Part shown: piece by piece, positions 17,816 to 19,411 of the stretch | Layout of the letters: the number at the start of each line of letters is the position of its first letter | How positions within the stretch are numbered: the first letter of the stretch is position 1 | Assembly (NCBI GenBank): GCA_933822405.4 | Contig: CAKOGP040001769.1 | Location: 1 to 19,411 of the forward strand | Length of the DNA stretch: 19,411 nt | Origin: Cylindrotheca closterium | Lineage: Eukaryota > Bacillariophyta > Bacillariophyceae > Bacillariales > Bacillariaceae | Direction: 5' to 3' | Notes under the pieces: model-generated | The model's input: only the letters and a program-made list of their open reading frames with translations | Told to the model about the DNA's origin: nothing | The model's database searches: none | Made by a program: the position numbers and the translations under genes

Positions 17816-18547
17816 ATACCGGACGGAATTCTCCATCGCAATAAATCTTTTCCACCATGAAGTCATGTGCATTATATAATCGAAAGCATTTGTCAATTGC
17901 GTCATACAATGCCGTCTTGGGTCTTGATGCCAAAGGTATGTAGCACCGGTATCTCACACTCCCATCAATGGTCGTGAGTCCAAATGAATTGTCACAAAAA
18001 CAAGATCAATGTGCAACACAACACTCAGATTGTGCATTAACAACTCATTTGGTATTTCTATCCAGTCATCCCGCACTCCTTCAGGTGTGGGACGCTTTGT
18101 CTTCCCTTTTAGGACCAAAGAACCAGGTCCATATATCTTCTCAGCAATGATTGCATCTTCTTCATTCACATTGCAGTTCTTGAACAAACCAGATCTTACT
18201 GCAATACGAAACGCTTGCACGCCTGGTGCACCAGCCACATGGTACACTGATTGTGCGCGATTAGCCCGTTCAACTTGTTTATCAGTGAAGCCCTCGATAT
18301 TTGCCGGTACCGTCTGTATGCCACAATAATCGGAATTGGAATAGCTAATTTTTAAAATTCTACCACAGAAAATAACACCACATTTATGGCATTCAGTGTG
18401 TGCGACACCAAACGCATCGCAGTCACAATTTCTGCATTCTCTGTATTCACACTCAGAGTATTTGGATCCCTCATCACTTTCTGCCCTACCATTGGGTACA
18501 AAAGTATACAATCCGTTTTGATGCACATGTCGCATTTGTTGTTCCCC
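17816..18547 (-). pseudogene. Copia-C Cys-rich segment, gag-pre-integrase and integrase core
   Basis: Most of this lies in the frame open from 18589 to 17954. It starts with a Cys-rich stretch (18365-18451; C-x2-C-x11-C-x2-C plus extra Cys and His). The gag-pre-integrase block follows ('GFTDKQVERANRAQSVYH', 'RSGLFKNCNVNEEDA', 'SLVLKGKTKRPTPEGV', 'WIEIPNELL'). The integrase core opens with 'VVLHIDLVFV', the first catalytic Asp (18005-18007). After a frameshift at ~17955 the core continues as 'RYRCYIPLASRPKTALYDAI' and 'YCDGEF', which holds the second catalytic Asp (17835-17837). A second frameshift at ~17810 leads to the Glu-containing part. The Asp-Asp-Glu triad is thus present, but spread over three frames. 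Confidence 0.85.
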
Positions 18548-18872
18548 CTTCATTTTCAATATCAGTGCCCATAACAACACGGAATCCAAGCTTCACAAGC
18601 TTGGATAAACTATTGAGGCTACATTGCGCTTCAGTATCAAGCAAGCAAGTGTGTCCTTCGATGATACTTGATTTGACCTGTTGATGCAGATCACGTTGGC
18701 CAGTGTTTGTACCGTAGTTGAACATGTAATCCAGGGCAGACACAGTGCCCGGTTTGGCGTAATCTTCGTTCATTTGTAGGCTGAACGTAGATCCAGAATC
18801 AAGATGCACACCAAGATCGATATCCCAGTGTTTACTTCCATTGGACTTGAAAGGTTTCTTGCTATCTTTGGT
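18548..18872 (-). pseudogene. Copia-C aspartic protease
   Basis: The frame begins after a TAG at 18873-18875 and includes 'KHWDIDLGVHLDSGSTFS', with the DSG active-site motif of retroviral-type aspartic proteases (Asp at 18798-18800), then 'NTGQRDLHQQ' and 'SLSKLVKLGFRVVM'. It leaves the correct frame near 18547, where the Cys-rich segment continues in the next frame. This protease would process the polyprotein. The match to the copia lineage is by motif and domain order. Confidence 0.8.
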
Positions 18873-19312
18873 CTATTGAGAACAGTGTTTCAATGAATCC
18901 ATCTTCGAGGTCGACTTGTAGATCTGCATGTTCAAGCTTCCATCGCTGACCATGCTGTCACTGTCCTTGAAAGTACTGGCAGCTTCTAGGTGTGCTTGCC
19001 ATTTCTTCATTAGCAACTCTTCCCTGTCTTCAGTGGAGACTGCTTTCTTCTTCAGAATTGGCCGTACACATACTTTGTGCAAGGTTCCATCCTGTAATTC
19101 TACTGTTAGATCGTTCACCAGCAACAGAACTGCCTTGTACCACATAAGAGCCGGGTACATTAGTAGTACCAGAAGTGCCAATACCACTCCTATCAACAAC
19201 AGCTCGTTGCATATTGCTTTGATGTTGTTGACCAGTTGATTGCATTCCTGTAATGCTAGACGCTGCGGATGCAGACGCAGGGACTTGGAGATTGGCTCTC
19301 CCCGCTTGTCTT

Positions 19313-19314
<2 letters not shown>
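18873..19314 (-). pseudogene. Copia-C gag-like region
   Basis: Two overlapping frames share this region. The right part is read in the frame of the poly-Thr tract and is rich in Ala, Ser, Gln, Gly and Thr ('NLQVPASASAASSITGMQ', 'TGQQHQSNMQRAVV'). That frame closes at 19030. The left part is read in the protease frame ('LTVELQDGTLHKVCVRPIL', 'VSTEDREELLMKKWQAHLEA') and closes at TAG 18873-18875, immediately before the protease. A frameshift somewhere around 19050-19110 is the simplest explanation. I see no CCHC zinc knuckle in the part within the window. The gag assignment rests on position and composition only. Confidence 0.5.

Positions 19315-19411
<97 letters not shown>
19315..19411. repeat. 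(AGT)n trinucleotide microsatellite at window edge
   Basis: Thirty-two uninterrupted AGT units run to the last base of the window, so the true length is unknown. On the (-) strand, in frame with the adjoining gag-like peptide, the repeat encodes poly-threonine without a stop. Confidence 0.95.

Larger units (their letters stand above)
14706..19411 (-). mobile_element. Copia-C: decayed Ty1/copia LTR retrotransposon, 5' end beyond window
   Basis: Domains occur in Ty1/copia order on the (-) strand from right to left: gag-like region, aspartic protease, gag-pre-integrase, integrase, acidic/basic linker, reverse transcriptase, RNase H. In copia, unlike gypsy, integrase precedes RT, as here. The coding region is broken by frameshifts near 19080, 18547, 17955, 17810, 16080 and 15600, by in-frame stops at about 18873, 15767 and 15182, and by small deletions near 15600 and 15353. 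It is non-autonomous as it stands. The individual pieces are annotated separately. Confidence 0.9.

Noticed and set aside
16055..17905. Treating the 616-codon frame as an intact standalone gene
   Set aside because: Its first ~32 residues are out of the true integrase frame and both ends are frameshift points; it is an interior segment of a broken polyprotein.

Overview
This window looks like a repeat-rich stretch of a eukaryotic nuclear genome, most likely a diatom or another stramenopile alga. I infer this from the style of the Ty1/copia polyproteins (HVDD-type reverse transcriptase, an 'LKGKT' gag-pre-integrase block, a long acidic linker between integrase and reverse transcriptase), which from memory resembles the copia-like elements of diatoms. 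No intact host gene, RNA gene, CRISPR array or prokaryotic operon was seen. Almost everything recognisable is decayed LTR-retrotransposon sequence.

Layout. (1) Positions 3-683 (+): the 3' end of a copia polyprotein (copia-A), broken by one in-frame stop. (2) Positions 733-14755: a head-to-tail tandem array of a 4143-bp unit. Units 1 (733-4875) and 2 (4876-9018) are complete. Unit 3 (9019-12767) lacks its end. Unit 4 (12768-14755) lacks both ends. The copies are almost identical. Each full unit carries, left to right: a 5'-truncated (+) fragment of a second copia family (copia-B); a 465-bp insertion with ~103-bp terminal direct repeats and an 8-bp flanking duplication, which splits copia-B; the copia-B RNase H 3' half with a long C-terminal tail; a hairpin and a palindromic bidirectional AATAAA signal; a frameshifted (-) strand coding remnant of unknown function that converges on that signal; a candidate LTR end with polypurine tract; a 16-codon stub of the 3' end of a third copia family (copia-C, - strand); and about 1.3 kb with no recognisable gene. 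(3) Positions 14706-19411 (-): the copia-C element itself, running from its 3' end leftwards to a gag-like, poly-Thr-encoding microsatellite at the right window edge. Protease, gag-pre-integrase, integrase, reverse transcriptase and RNase H are all recognisable, but are broken by several frameshifts, stops and small deletions.

How it fits together. The left (+) and right (-) copia elements point toward each other, and the array lies between their 3' ends. The array includes the copia-C 3' end and its downstream flank, so amplification followed copia-C insertion. The few differences between units lie at the outer edges of the array and at the unit 3/4 junction, and five of the eight sites I found are CpG transitions. 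This fits a recently homogenised array of methylated transposon sequence, but an assembly artefact must be excluded. I found no previously undescribed functional system. The most notable items are the 4.1-kb array itself, the small TRIM-like insertion, the unknown convergent coding remnant, and a Cys-rich segment in the copia-C polyprotein.
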